A stretch of DNA of 56,837 nt from Elysia marginata. Its lineage: Eukaryota > Mollusca > Gastropoda > Plakobranchidae. Position 1 is the stretch's first letter; the number at the start of each line of letters is the position of its first letter. The stretch is from assembly GCA_019649035.1 (NCBI GenBank), contig BMAT01005504.1, positions 77,934 through 134,770 on the forward strand, read 5' to 3'. A model generated the notes under the pieces. It was not told the origin of the DNA, searched no databases, and saw only the letters and a list, made by a program, of their open reading frames with translations. Position numbers and translations under genes: made by a program. Shown piece after piece: positions 11,061 through 22,476 of this stretch.

Positions 11061-11076
11061 GATTTATCTATCTTTC
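11018..11076 (+). repeat. (TATC)n microsatellite
   Basis: TATC array. A CTAGTTTG-like sequence occurs on its upstream side (about 11008) and a TTAGTTTGC on its downstream side (about 11080), echoing the flank of the preceding array. Confidence 0.93.
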
Positions 11077-14000
11077 TGTTAGTTTGCTTGAATGACTTTA
11101 TGTCTATGTATTTATTTTCTTTTTATATCTTCTTTCTCTTCACATGAATTCTACATTCTCGAATCGAATTTGCAATATCCTTTGACGGATTTTTGAGAGA
11201 TGCAAAATAATCAAGTCGTTATACATAAAACCTTGCCAACAGTTTCAGCGGTTGGTCGGTAACTTTCCATCATGAATGCATTGCTGGTGATCTAGGCCAG
11301 GAAGAGGAAACAGGAGCCTCTAGGAAAGTCTGTGTTTCACTGACGGTAACGTAAACATGATCGTGCGCCTACTTGTCGATCATTATCGCTAAAGATTCGA
11401 GGGAGCTTGGGTTTAATACAACGCCTGATGTTCCAAGACAATAAGTTATCACCAACATAGGAGAACTGTTCAAAACTTTTAGGCAGACAAACACCAACAC
11501 AAATAGCCTTCTGGGGTCGCTAAGCACGCCTTTTAAACAGCTTTACCAAGCATTCTAAACATCTAAATCAAATACGAAATTTTCATTTAACATAATTATT
11601 GTGGGTTTAATAGCTTCTTACCGCATTGAGAAATTCTCTGGTATAGTCAAGTAAATGGATCGCAGAAGGGCCGACAGTAAACTGATTTACAGCGTCAACC
11701 ACTCTAACTCAAAATCCCACAGAAGCTCTTTGGAGAGCTCAGGCTTTTGAAGCCAAGAGCCTAGCTTGTGCAAGAAAGAAACTAAAATGAAAAACTGTCC
11801 GCCCTTTTCTCTTCTCTCCAAGTAATTTATTTTCTAAAAAAGATGACTGAGTAAGAAAAAGTCCTTTGGCCAAGCGTTGCTAAGCATTGGCGTAGAGAGC
11901 CGGCGGAGTGTAGATAAAAAGGTATCGATCGCAGAAGCCTGATTTTCTTTTTATTTTTTACGCTATCAGCAATCCATCAGAATTTTACGGTGGTTGCCTC
12001 GTTGGCACCTAAGACATCTTTGAGGTAAATATTTTCTACGACAGCTGAAAGGAAAAAGGAAGCTTTTTGTTGACGTGCCATACTAACGTCGAATAAAAAA
12101 AATCAAAGCATTCAAACCAAGAACGAAGAGTTTTTGTCTTACGCGATGGCTGAAAAACCTTTCTGTTTGACACTAGATACTTGGTGCTTTTATCCCCACG
12201 GAACTTTTCCAAGAAAGCTTTTTATTATTACTTTTTATTTACATGTTCAAAGGCCAAGCTTTTCCCGAATTCCCACCCTGGCTTCTCTCAAGGAACAGAT
12301 TTCGTAATCCACACACTTTACATACAAACAAACGGCTTACTCGGTTCAGTCTTGATGATACTTCAAAATCACTGTAAATGTCGCATCTAAGCATGCCTTT
12401 GGTTTCTTTCATCTACAATGTGTTCATTACAGGTTATAAAAAAACACCTGAAACATAAAGGGAAAAGATTTTTTAAAGAGAAAATAAAAGTAAGAAAATA
12501 AATTCAAGTGAAAAGTTGTGAGGTTTGAAACACATTCGAGTTAGTTCAAAGTGAGCTTGGTATGATGCTTTTAAGAGCAAAATGCTATCCCATAAATAAA
12601 GCATTTCCATTGTCCCAACACATATTTTTACCTTCAAAAGCCAGGGCGCACTCTCTTATAGTCTTTAGATGAAAGAGAGTTTTTCAGTTTGCTTGTGTTT
12701 AATCCAAGAAGAACCATAGTATTGCCGCCGCAGCGTCAGGCTGGAGACAGGCGTTATAATCACAGGAAGACGGAGATCACCAGATAAATAGGCGTGAAAT
12801 AGTTTAAGCCTGTAACAGACCGCTGACTGATAGCTCCTGCTGAGTGGAGAGTTTTAAAAACTCATAAAGTTTAAAGTTTTAAGTCTGTTGTTGCACTATT
12901 TGGCTTTATTGGCACATGCACGCTATGCTCAGCGACAGTGTCTTTGGTTAAAGACCAGCTAGTACTTAAAATCTTGGAATTTCTTGTTCATCAGCGTTTA
13001 GATAGAACCGGAGATCTTGTTCTGCCTTATGTTCTTACGTTCCGGTATTCAAATTATTCTCTCTTTACCCCTGTTTCTTTCTTAGGTTTTGAGTGTCCGT
13101 CTCTCTTTTTTTTTTCAGCGGCGGATTATCTCAGGCGTGTAGGTAGGTGGGGATTATACCAGTGCCAGGCCTTGTGAAGTAATGGTGAAGGAGGCGAGAG
13201 CACTCAAAATACAATCGCAACTGCATAAACTCTAGGAAAGGAAGGCCAATTGTTGCAGTTGGCGCAGGTTACTTTCCTCTCGTCTCTCGCTAGTTCCAAT
13301 TTCAGAGCACGACTGCGTGACACTGGGCCTTGTCTGTTTCGGGCACTAAGTCCGGCCGGCTGTTCCAGGTGAGTGGCCCCAGGTCTGTGGAAGCGCTGGA
13401 GCGGGGACAGGAGCTCTCTCGGGCACACCTCAACCGTCCACTCCCTTCTCTACCTGGAGCTCAGCGGGGCACGACCTGCGAGGAGGGAAAAGAGAGAAAG
13501 TGGACAACAACAGAATTAGACGACCATGAAATCTCAGTCTCCTTGTGGTGCGGTAATAGATCTCTATGGGTAAACGGCTTGTAAAATCTTAGCGACTTAA
13601 CAACAAGACGCCTGACTTAATTAAGCGCGATATACATTCTCTCCGCGACTCCGCTGGCTCTGTACGAGTTCCAGTCGGTGCAAAGAAGAGAGAAAATAGA
13701 TTAGGCGATCTATTAAACAAGTTCTTTAACATAGTTTTTATGCTAATGAAAACTTGCCAGTCAGTGAGTGCTTTCTTTGAAAAAAAAAGCCATAGAGAAA
13801 TTATGTGCACTAGTCTTTGTTCATAAATGTCATACTATGGCAAAGTGGCTGTGATTAATGAACACTATTATACTCACAAACTATTATTTTGATGAAATCG
13901 CGAAACCGTTATGTATTGCTTTTAAACTACATGTATAAGTTATATCAATGGTATAAACATTGATAATCAGGAAAATATTTTTAGCGCACTAAAAAGGTGA

Positions 14001-15795
14001 TCTCTAATAGTGTTCAAATAATTATATTGAGATAAGATAATTAATAAAATTGTCCAAGTAAATCACTGATAAGGGGTTACATAGTCGTATCCCTGTAATG
14101 CTAACACTTGGTCAATTAAGTTGATGAAATCATTCGCGCCAGCAGTTGTAACCTCATAGAAAGCCAAATAACTATCACCACAATAACCAAAATTATCACC
14201 ATAAGAATAACATTTTTTGAACTAAAGTCGTGCAACAGGGTAGTAAAGATAATATCCGCTCAAAAGTAGAGTTTTATTCCATGATTAAGACATGCTTTTC
14301 AGCAGTTTAAAACTGTCTACCATAAAACAAAATGCCATAAAACAAAATTCCGATATTCGATTTTAAAATGCCGACAGTTTTCATTGCTTTGGGGTAAAAC
14401 AAAAAACATCGATGATTGAAATCGATTACCGAATCTATAGACAAAGCTAATCTATTCGTTAAAATGTCGGGGATACCATACAAAATGAACATAAACAATG
14501 CATTCGTTTGTTGATAAAATGCTTCTGTAGGAAGTTTGAAAGGAAAAAGAAGCAAGTTAGGTGCATGCACGCATTGCCCCATCCTACATCGCCACGCGCA
14601 GACACGCATGTACTATTCCTACCCCCCCCCTCCCCCCGAAGGATTACGTATCGACCACACACTATAGGCAACACATAGAATAAAATAAAACAAGGTGCAA
14701 TGTTTGAATATTCCACACCGAGCTGAGAGTCAGGGAAAAAAAACTAACGCGTTTCTTATAGGGGCATATTATGACACACACTAAGTAGGATTATTATATT
14801 ACATTCATGCAAAAAAAAAATCTTAGAAACATGAACTAATGGTGCTCGAAATTATATGTGAAGACATCTATTCAAAATCAAAATAATTTTGAAACATATT
14901 AAAGTATTAAGCCTTCTTGTAGTATCGTATTGTAGTTATTTCAAATTTTTAAAGTCTTCTGGATAAAACAATGATGTGTGGTGTTTGTTTTGCACCTACG
15001 CATACAAGTTTTGAAATCACCCTTTTTTGGTAAATGTGACGTACAAAAAAATCTGGTACTTTTAAATCATCAAGTCTGTGAACAGTTTTGTACAATTGAA
15101 TAGCGTTATCTAGCATTCTTTTATACATAAAACTCGGCAATTAAAGGTGAAATCTATTGGCATTCAAATATTCCTAAAATCCAAAAATATGTTAAGATTC
15201 TGGTGGCTGAACTTTTTCAGTCCATGGAGGTTGACTCCTAGACAGTGGATATTAAATATAATTTCCATACGCAATAATAATTTTGATGAGGTATGTAGAA
15301 AGAAAAGTAAAAACAAGTTATCCCAGAAGACAAACGCAATGAAGATGATACCCATGAAACTATTTGCGTTATTTACAAAAACTTTAATGATCGTGTAAAT
15401 CGTATCTAAAATGTTGATTTTAGACAACACCAAAATCCTTCTCATGATCTGCCAACCCTTGAAACGTGGTATCAGATGGTCCACATGAAATAAGTAAGAA
15501 ATAAATACATACGTTATGATAAACACCGAAGAGATTGAATAAGAGACGAGCTTAGAAGATCGAAGTTAATATTAAACAGACCCCCACCTAAAAACAGCAA
15601 TAAAAAACCCCAACCACCAAAACCATGGTTTTATAAATAGAAAAGGTTCAGTTAGGCAGCATAAAGGTTTCCTCTGTATATTCACAAAACGTATGCAGAA
15701 ACAGCATGATAGACATGCGACACGAGAGCTTTAAAAAAAAAGGAAAAGCTTTAACATCTAGTAAACAAGGTAATTAGACATCATTGCTTGTTAAT
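11077..15795. other. Non-coding DNA with one GC-richer patch
   Basis: Mostly AT-rich. The exception is about 13120-13500, described separately. There is a C-run at about 14620-14636. Short hydrophobic frames such as 15164-15526 (minus) start at GTG, are AT-driven and match nothing I know. Confidence 0.45.
13119..13368 (+). other. Candidate untranslated or non-coding exon in a GC-rich patch
   Basis: A strong acceptor (pyrimidine run ending TTTTTTTTTCAG at about 13118) and a full-consensus donor (CAG|GTGAGT, junction at 13368/13369) bracket 250 bases of raised GC content. All three plus-strand frames contain stops, so it is not an internal coding exon. It could be a UTR or lncRNA exon, or coincidence. 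Confidence 0.25.
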
Positions 15796-15796
15796 C

Positions 15797-16066
15797 AGAG
15801 AGGGCGAAAGAAAAAGAGAGAAAGAGAGAGATACAGATAGATAGATAGAGAGTGAGAGCGAGAGAGAGAAAGAGACGAGAGAGAAAGGCAGTGAGAGAGG
15901 AAGGAGGGAGGGAGGGAGAGAAAGAGAGAGAAAGAGAGAGAGCGAGAGAAAGAGAGAGAAATAGAGATAAAAAGAGTGAGAGAGACAGAGAGAAATAGAA
16001 ATAGAAAGAGTGAGAGAGAGGCAGAGAGAGAGAGAAAGAAATAGAGAGAGAAAAGAAGCACAATAA
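15797..16066 (+). repeat. Purine-rich (GA)n/(GAAA)n tract
   Basis: About 270 bases almost entirely A and G, with TAGA units near 15837-15849 and GGGA units near 15903-15918. The minus-strand Ser/Leu-rich frames across it are repeat translations. Confidence 0.95.
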
Positions 16067-16651
16067 GATATAAAGATGCTATGAAATTTTGTCAAAATGT
16101 AAGAAAATAACCAACCGCCCAATAAATATAATAATTTTTGCCTCTAATCAGTCAGACATCCAGAAAGTGTTAGCTTTCAGGGTTAGGATTATGGGAAATT
16201 CTTTATCTACGAAAAAGCCAAACAGAGACAACTACAGTAAAAAGACATACAAATCATACAATTTGTTGTTTTTTTTTTTTACTAAGAAATAATCAACATT
16301 ACCCGAGACAACATTATGTTGCACTCGAGCGCATAAAACACAAATATTTGAAAATCGAAAAGCGGACAAACTGCACTCAATAATTCCGCAATCGCATCAG
16401 TTTGTTCCTAAAAATACAGCTGATAAACTCTGAGTGCAGCCAGAAGAGCAGATGAAAAACTTGCGAGCTAAGCTTCTTTCAACCCAAAATATCTCGACAT
16501 CGGTTTATAAAACAGAACTGGTGACCTAGTTTAGTCATAATGTTAGAAAAAATTTTACATTAGCAAACTTTTCGATTTTAACATTATTATAACTATGATA
16601 ATAATCATAGCGATTATTATCAATATTTTTGCTATCAATATTTTTTTATAT
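16067..16651. other. AT-rich spacer, no gene seen
   Basis: Lies between the purine tract and SINE copy 2. Nothing supportable was found. Confidence 0.5.
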
Positions 16652-16910
16652 ACACTTTATTAATCCCTTTCAGGAAATTTGTTTTCGTTACTCAACGTAA
16701 CTGTGTCGCTACAGAGCAGCGCCTTTAATGCCCCAGCAGACCAGTACATTTAAAGCCTGTAGCTGGGTACCCATTTTACAGGTGGGTGGACTGGGGAAAG
16801 TTAGGGTAAATTGCTTTCACAAGGCAATTGCAACACAGCATGGTCGGGAATCGAACGCGCGACCTCCAGATCTCGAGTCCAACGGGCTAACCACTCCGCC
16901 ACGCTGCCCC
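16652..16910 (-). mobile_element. tRNA-derived SINE, copy 2 (shorter form)
   Basis: On the minus strand it starts GGGGCAGCGTGGCGGAGTGG, with box A TGGCGGAGTGG and an intact box B (CGTTCGATTCCC, near 16845-16860). The spacing matches a tRNA head, followed by the same body and tail (CCTGAAAGGGATTAATAAAG) as copy 1. Both pol III boxes are better preserved than in copy 1. The head abuts a CAT microsatellite at 16917-17007. The pair establishes a dispersed family rather than a single tRNA gene. Confidence 0.85.
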
Positions 16911-16914
16911 TTAT

Positions 16915-16916
<2 letters not shown>

Positions 16917-17006
<90 letters not shown>

Positions 17007-17007
17007 T
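16917..17007 (+). repeat. (CAT)n trinucleotide microsatellite
   Basis: About 30 near-perfect CAT units. The plus-strand polyhistidine and polyserine frames here, one of which runs in from the SINE, are translations of the repeat and not proteins. Confidence 0.97.
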
Positions 17008-18224
17008 ATTGTTATTGTTCTTACAATTGTATTCATTACATAAATTCTAATTTTAAATATTGCTAATTAAAGAAAAACATAATAAACTCTGTATACCAGT
17101 CAATACTGTCCTCCAATGATGGAAGAACGAAACCAAGGAAAAGGAAACGGAAAAAATCTTCTTATTTCTTTCTGGCTAAAACCTCTCAAACAATCCTCCC
17201 CCATTTACGTTGAAACTAATCATGTACCAAACGAGCAGTTTTAAGTCATCTGTTTTTATTCGAACATTAAACTACAAACTGAGAAATTTAATTCACGTTG
17301 ACAGTGTTGTGTGACCCCCCCCCTAAAAAACAAACAACAACAACAAAAATCAAAACAGTCCAGAACAAAGAAAAACATAAAAAAAGCAAGAAAAAAAATT
17401 AAACAAAATTTAGACAAAAATGACCATCAAAATGACAAGACGACACAAAGAAATATTTACTTTTCAGAAGGTTCCTTTTATGTTGCGTGAAGATCTGATG
17501 TTCGGCATAGAGCTACGCGCCTATACGGTGTGGATCTCGATCAAGTAAAAAGCTGAAGAAGAAGAGAGGAGTAGACTGACTGCTGTGACATTATGACGGC
17601 TCGCAAACACACTCAAGAGACATCAACTGAAATCCCATTGCGCGCGACCCTTCACCGATCGCAAATTTTAAAGAGTCAGAGTCTTTTCTTCCTTCTGACA
17701 TGAGAGCAGTCTGCAAAGGCCCAAAGATTTTCCGAAAAGAAAAAGAGGAGAAAAACGAAGAAGAAGGTTAAGGAAAGAGGAAGACAGAGAGATAGAACCC
17801 GGAATCGATATAGCGCATCTTGAAATACGGCTTGAAAAACGGATTGATTACCCGATCAAGAAAAAGGGGAGTCTGCGAACGGATTGGCGGAAATCTGGAT
17901 GTTTTCTGAAGAGAGGACGGAGAGACGTAGAAAAGAAAGCACATCAACTGGATGCCAAGTTATTGCAAGTACGATGAAGTTTTATGAATATAAAAGTATA
18001 GCATGTGTTCATAATTGTATACTTTAAAAAATCAATGAAAAGGCATACCAAATTACCCAGGTAAAAGAAAAAAAAAGATGTGGGAGTGAAAAGAAAACGA
18101 CAGTAAGAGAGATTGAGAAAGATAGATAAGGAGACAAGAGGATGGGTAACAGGAGGGTGGACTAGTAGAAAGAAATGTAACGTTTTTAAGGTTACAGCAG
18201 AAGAGAAAAATAGAAAGAAAAAAG
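17008..18224. other. AT-rich DNA, no gene seen
   Basis: Contains a C-run followed by a CAA-rich stretch (17313-17360) and GA-rich sequence at 17730-17800 and 18090-18140. No coding signal. Confidence 0.5.
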
Positions 18225-18263
18225 ATACATATATATATATATATATATAGTTAGATAGATAGG

Positions 18264-18294
<31 letters not shown>
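18225..18294 (+). repeat. (TA)n then (TAGA)n array, left side of the gap
   Basis: TA dinucleotides at about 18230-18249 run into TAGA units up to the first N. Confidence 0.95.
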
Positions 18295-18804
18295 NNNNNN
18301 NNNNNNNNNNNNNNNNNNNNNNNNNNNNNNNNNNNNNNNNNNNNNNNNNNNNNNNNNNNNNNNNNNNNNNNNNNNNNNNNNNNNNNNNNNNNNNNNNNNN
18401 NNNNNNNNNNNNNNNNNNNNNNNNNNNNNNNNNNNNNNNNNNNNNNNNNNNNNNNNNNNNNNNNNNNNNNNNNNNNNNNNNNNNNNNNNNNNNNNNNNNN
18501 NNNNNNNNNNNNNNNNNNNNNNNNNNNNNNNNNNNNNNNNNNNNNNNNNNNNNNNNNNNNNNNNNNNNNNNNNNNNNNNNNNNNNNNNNNNNNNNNNNNN
18601 NNNNNNNNNNNNNNNNNNNNNNNNNNNNNNNNNNNNNNNNNNNNNNNNNNNNNNNNNNNNNNNNNNNNNNNNNNNNNNNNNNNNNNNNNNNNNNNNNNNN
18701 NNNNNNNNNNNNNNNNNNNNNNNNNNNNNNNNNNNNNNNNNNNNNNNNNNNNNNNNNNNNNNNNNNNNNNNNNNNNNNNNNNNNNNNNNNNNNNNNNNNN
18801 NNNN
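18295..18804. other. Assembly gap (510 N)
   Basis: Run of N between two TAGA arrays in the same phase and orientation, so the unsequenced part is probably more tetranucleotide repeat. True length is unknown. Confidence 0.98.
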
Positions 18805-18888
18805 TAGATAGATAGATAGATAGATAGAGAGAAAATGAGAGAGACAGAGAGAGAAAGAGAGAGATAGATAGATAGATAGACAGAGAGG
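18805..18888 (+). repeat. (TAGA)n and (GA)n, right side of the gap
   Basis: TAGA units directly after the N run, then GAGA and a second TAGA block at about 18862-18880. Confidence 0.95.
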
Positions 18889-21800
18889 GGAGGATAATGA
18901 TCAGCAATTGTTAAATTCATTGGTTTTAGACCTTAGCTTACAATGCTTGCCGCTTTCAAGTATCTTAAGGCAGCAATATTTTCGGACGTCCACAATAGAA
19001 GCAATAATTACAGAGCTTTCGGTTGCTAGAAATAAATCCTGGATTAAAAGCAAAGATAATTTAGAACATGCCGGTAATTGAGACGGCAAAAAAAATCTTC
19101 GCCTTTTCCATTAGCACTTCTCTTTTTCGATTGAGGTGTGCTCAATGCCATTGGGTTGGCTCGCTTTAAATACGGAAGCAAGAAAACTACATTTTGATGG
19201 ATGTAAAAAGTAAAGAAGAAAAGGCCCCAAAGGAAAAATAAATATAAAAGCTCGGCTTTCATCCTTTTTTCCGCTAATGTTGTCCTCATCTCTCGCACAA
19301 GACAAGGCCCACTCACAGGCCGGACTGGAGGCTCCGAGGAATCGATGCCATAGGCGAAAAGCGTAAACCGTTCCTTTAACCCCCCCCCTCCCCGCTGTCG
19401 CTACCCGCTTAGAAATAGCAACCAGCGAGGAAAGTTGAAAAAAGGCGATGGTTTCCCTTGCTCCTGTCCTTTTCTTTCTTTCTTTATTTAACGTCAAGGA
19501 GATCGAATGCAAGTCAATTCAAAAGGAATAAACTCCCGAGAATAACAAAGCTGTCCTTTAAGAAGAAGGAGAAGCAGGAGTCCAAGTCGCATTATTAGTG
19601 TGAAATTGCCGTTTCCACTTGGAAAAAATTGAAAGGAATCGAAGGCGCTGTTGACAGTTTAATAACAACCTGAAGATATGAAAAACCAAAATGGTGAGGA
19701 AATCTCAAGCTCACGGCTAATATAGAAATAAAACTTGAACCAACAGGTACGGCCGCACTATTGACACACAGCGTAGAGTTGCCACACGGCTTACTTGATG
19801 AAGAAACCGCATATGTATACAGCTCTAACTCTAGGAATAAAACTCAGTCGCGCGGATAAAAATCCATAAAAATTAAAATCGAATGCGCACTGGCTGAAAA
19901 TTGACGGGGCAAAACAAAATGCCATTGCTAAAACAGTGTTTAACCTATCAAAAATAGATCAATAGTTTCAATCTCTTTTTGCGTCGAGGGCTAAACACTA
20001 ATTAGCATGCAAGAAAGTTAATTAATGGTCTTGTTAATGTCCAAAAACATATAAACGTTCAGGCAAATCTAAAACAACAAATTGAAAAATATGCATCTAA
20101 ACAGATGAGCCATTATCGAGTTTGCCATGTGTGTATGTATGCCTCTACCTCTTCACCTATCTATCTATCAATAATTTTAGCTATAAAGTTCAGAATTTTT
20201 TATGCTGTTGAAATTATGTGCTTCCTAGCATTGACCAACACAAAAACTGCAAGTTTGCGTTAGCACGCTAACAAGTAACGAGTTTTCTGCGCGTTCTTAT
20301 TGATAAAGGTAAAGATCTTTAAATTGGTTTCCGATTTCCTCTTTCTACTGATACCTGGAGAAAACGATGAGTTTCCCTATATATCATTTCTCAACCCAAC
20401 AGCTGTGAAGTGAACATTCATTACTTGAGAGAATAAAATATTGTCAGTGGTAGATACTGAGCTGATGCTTTGAAGCTGCCGTTGGACAAATGTCAGGGTA
20501 AATTTGTTTACATTAACAAGAAATAAAAATTAATTATTTGTATGTCTTAAGGACGGTATCTGCATTTGATGAAAGTGATAACGATGATGATGGTTATTAT
20601 GATAATGACGATGATGATGATAATGATGGTGGTGATAATGAAGATGATGATGATGATGATGATAACATTGATATTAAAATGCTGATAGTGAAGAAGATAA
20701 CAATGGCTTGTGGTGTATATTTTTACAAGTCCTGTAGATAAATGTGATGATGATAAGAAAAATAGAAACGCTTTTGATGCCTGTACTTACTATAATAAGG
20801 ATAATTTGGGTGGAGGTAATGGTTGTGGTAATATGAAGTGAACGGAGAAAGAGGAATGCAACGGAAAGCCCGAGAACAAGATAGAAATCACAATATGGGT
20901 GAGGTTCACGGCATTCATATACCTGACTATCTTGATAGTAATGAAAATTAGGAAGCTGTTGACAAATTAACATAAATAAAAGCTATGCTGCTGATGGGGG
21001 TAGAAAACAATGAATTTGATAGTAGTGGCTATGAAACAATCATGTTGATTTTAGGCAGTTCTTAATAGGAACGCCTAAAGTAAAGGAGTAAATCACACAA
21101 ATCGTAATAGTAGACTCTCTGGGGCTTACTAAACTTATTTCTTTTTCTATACCTGATATAGCAACATGGGCTTTAAAACTGAGGCACCAGTTTTATAATG
21201 CTATCGATTACCAAAAAGGTTAGTTTTGATTAAAATCTATTCTAATCTCATTTATAACGGTATTAGTACTGAAACTGTACCTGAAACAATAAGATATAGC
21301 AAACATTGCATAGTACTTTTGAGTTAAAGTTGAACAAAAATAGAATAAGCCATTACAAAAAGAATCGGAATCAAGAAAACTGACTTAAAACAGTCCGCAC
21401 GTTTACTAAAAAGTCTATGATTAAAAATTCCAGTCAACCATTTCCCCAAATGCATCTGCGACATTTGCTTTTCAGGCTGATTAATACACAAAAGACATAC
21501 TCACATTCTTTAAACCATCTCTCTCTCTGGCTCTCTTTTCTCCCTTTATCTCCCTCTCTCACCATTACCACATCCCACCACAAATAATGGTTAATGCATA
21601 ATAAGCAAATTTCAAAAGAACACTAAATACGACTGACTTTTTACCTCTTTATGAAAATTGTATCTGAAATTGATGTCGATAAGCTTTCAATACAATTATA
21701 ATCTATTACAATTTTGGTATTTAGCCGAATCTAACGACAGTGAAACAAGAACAAATTTATGAACAAACTAAACAGAACAAGTTAATGTTCTTATTGCTTT

Positions 21801-22259
21801 CTCAGTTTCATTCCGTTCAGGAGCACAGAAAAGCGAACACGAAATGGGCATATCGCAATGCAGAAACAAAAATACCATAGAACATGAAAGCAAATTTGTC
21901 AATTAAGCAACCGCCAACATAATCAGCATCAGCCATCAAGTAAGTTGAGACGCTTGCTCAAATACTCTGGTTATATCAACTCGTTTGATGTACAAAACGT
22001 AAAACTCCACAAACACGATTATTTTCTCGTCTTATTTAACTGTGGCGTGACCGTAATTTAAGAGGACTTAATATTTTTTGTATATTTATTTGCGAGCTTT
22101 TTTTATACCTTGAAGTTAGAAAATCACCCACTTTTACGGAAATCAGCCCTTAAAATTAGCCCCCATCTTTCTCTGATTACAAAAAAAGTTTAACTGTGGT
22201 AATACCAACAACATCCTTACTACCTCAACAACAACCAACAACAACAAGAACAACAGCTG

Positions 22260-22260
<1 letters not shown>
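18889..22260. other. Non-coding DNA with a degenerate GAT tract
   Basis: A GAT/AAT-rich tract at about 20575-20670 gives an artificial Asp-rich frame. A C-run lies at 19381-19389. The region 19250-19450 is slightly GC-richer but has no recognisable product on either strand. Confidence 0.5.
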
Positions 22261-22316
<56 letters not shown>

Positions 22317-22322
22317 TTACTA
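22261..22322 (+). repeat. (TAC)n microsatellite, first block
   Basis: About 20 TAC units with one ATT variant at the end. Confidence 0.95.
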
Positions 22323-22348
22323 AATTGAACAGGAAAATATATACCTTA

Positions 22349-22402
22349 CTTTAAAAAAAATTGACTTACGACAACTACTACTTTTAAAAAATTTGACTTA
22401 CG

Positions 22403-22412
<10 letters not shown>
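22349..22412 (+). repeat. 32-bp tandem duplication between two TAC arrays
   Basis: TTGACTTACGAC occurs at 22361 and again at 22393, each preceded by an A-run and followed by an ACTAC-type end. The two 32-base units differ by a few bases. Confidence 0.85.
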
Positions 22413-22436
<24 letters not shown>

Positions 22437-22439
22437 CTG

Positions 22440-22476
<37 letters not shown>
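22402..22476 (+). repeat. (TAC)n microsatellite, second block
   Basis: TAC array with one CTCCTGC interruption near 22435. Confidence 0.95.

Noticed and set aside
15164..15526. 120-codon hydrophobic minus-strand frame
   Set aside because: It begins with GTG, is driven by AT-rich codons and has no recognisable family; chance is the better explanation.
16728..17066. Polyhistidine and polyserine proteins
   Set aside because: They are translations of the CAT microsatellite joined to the antisense of the SINE.
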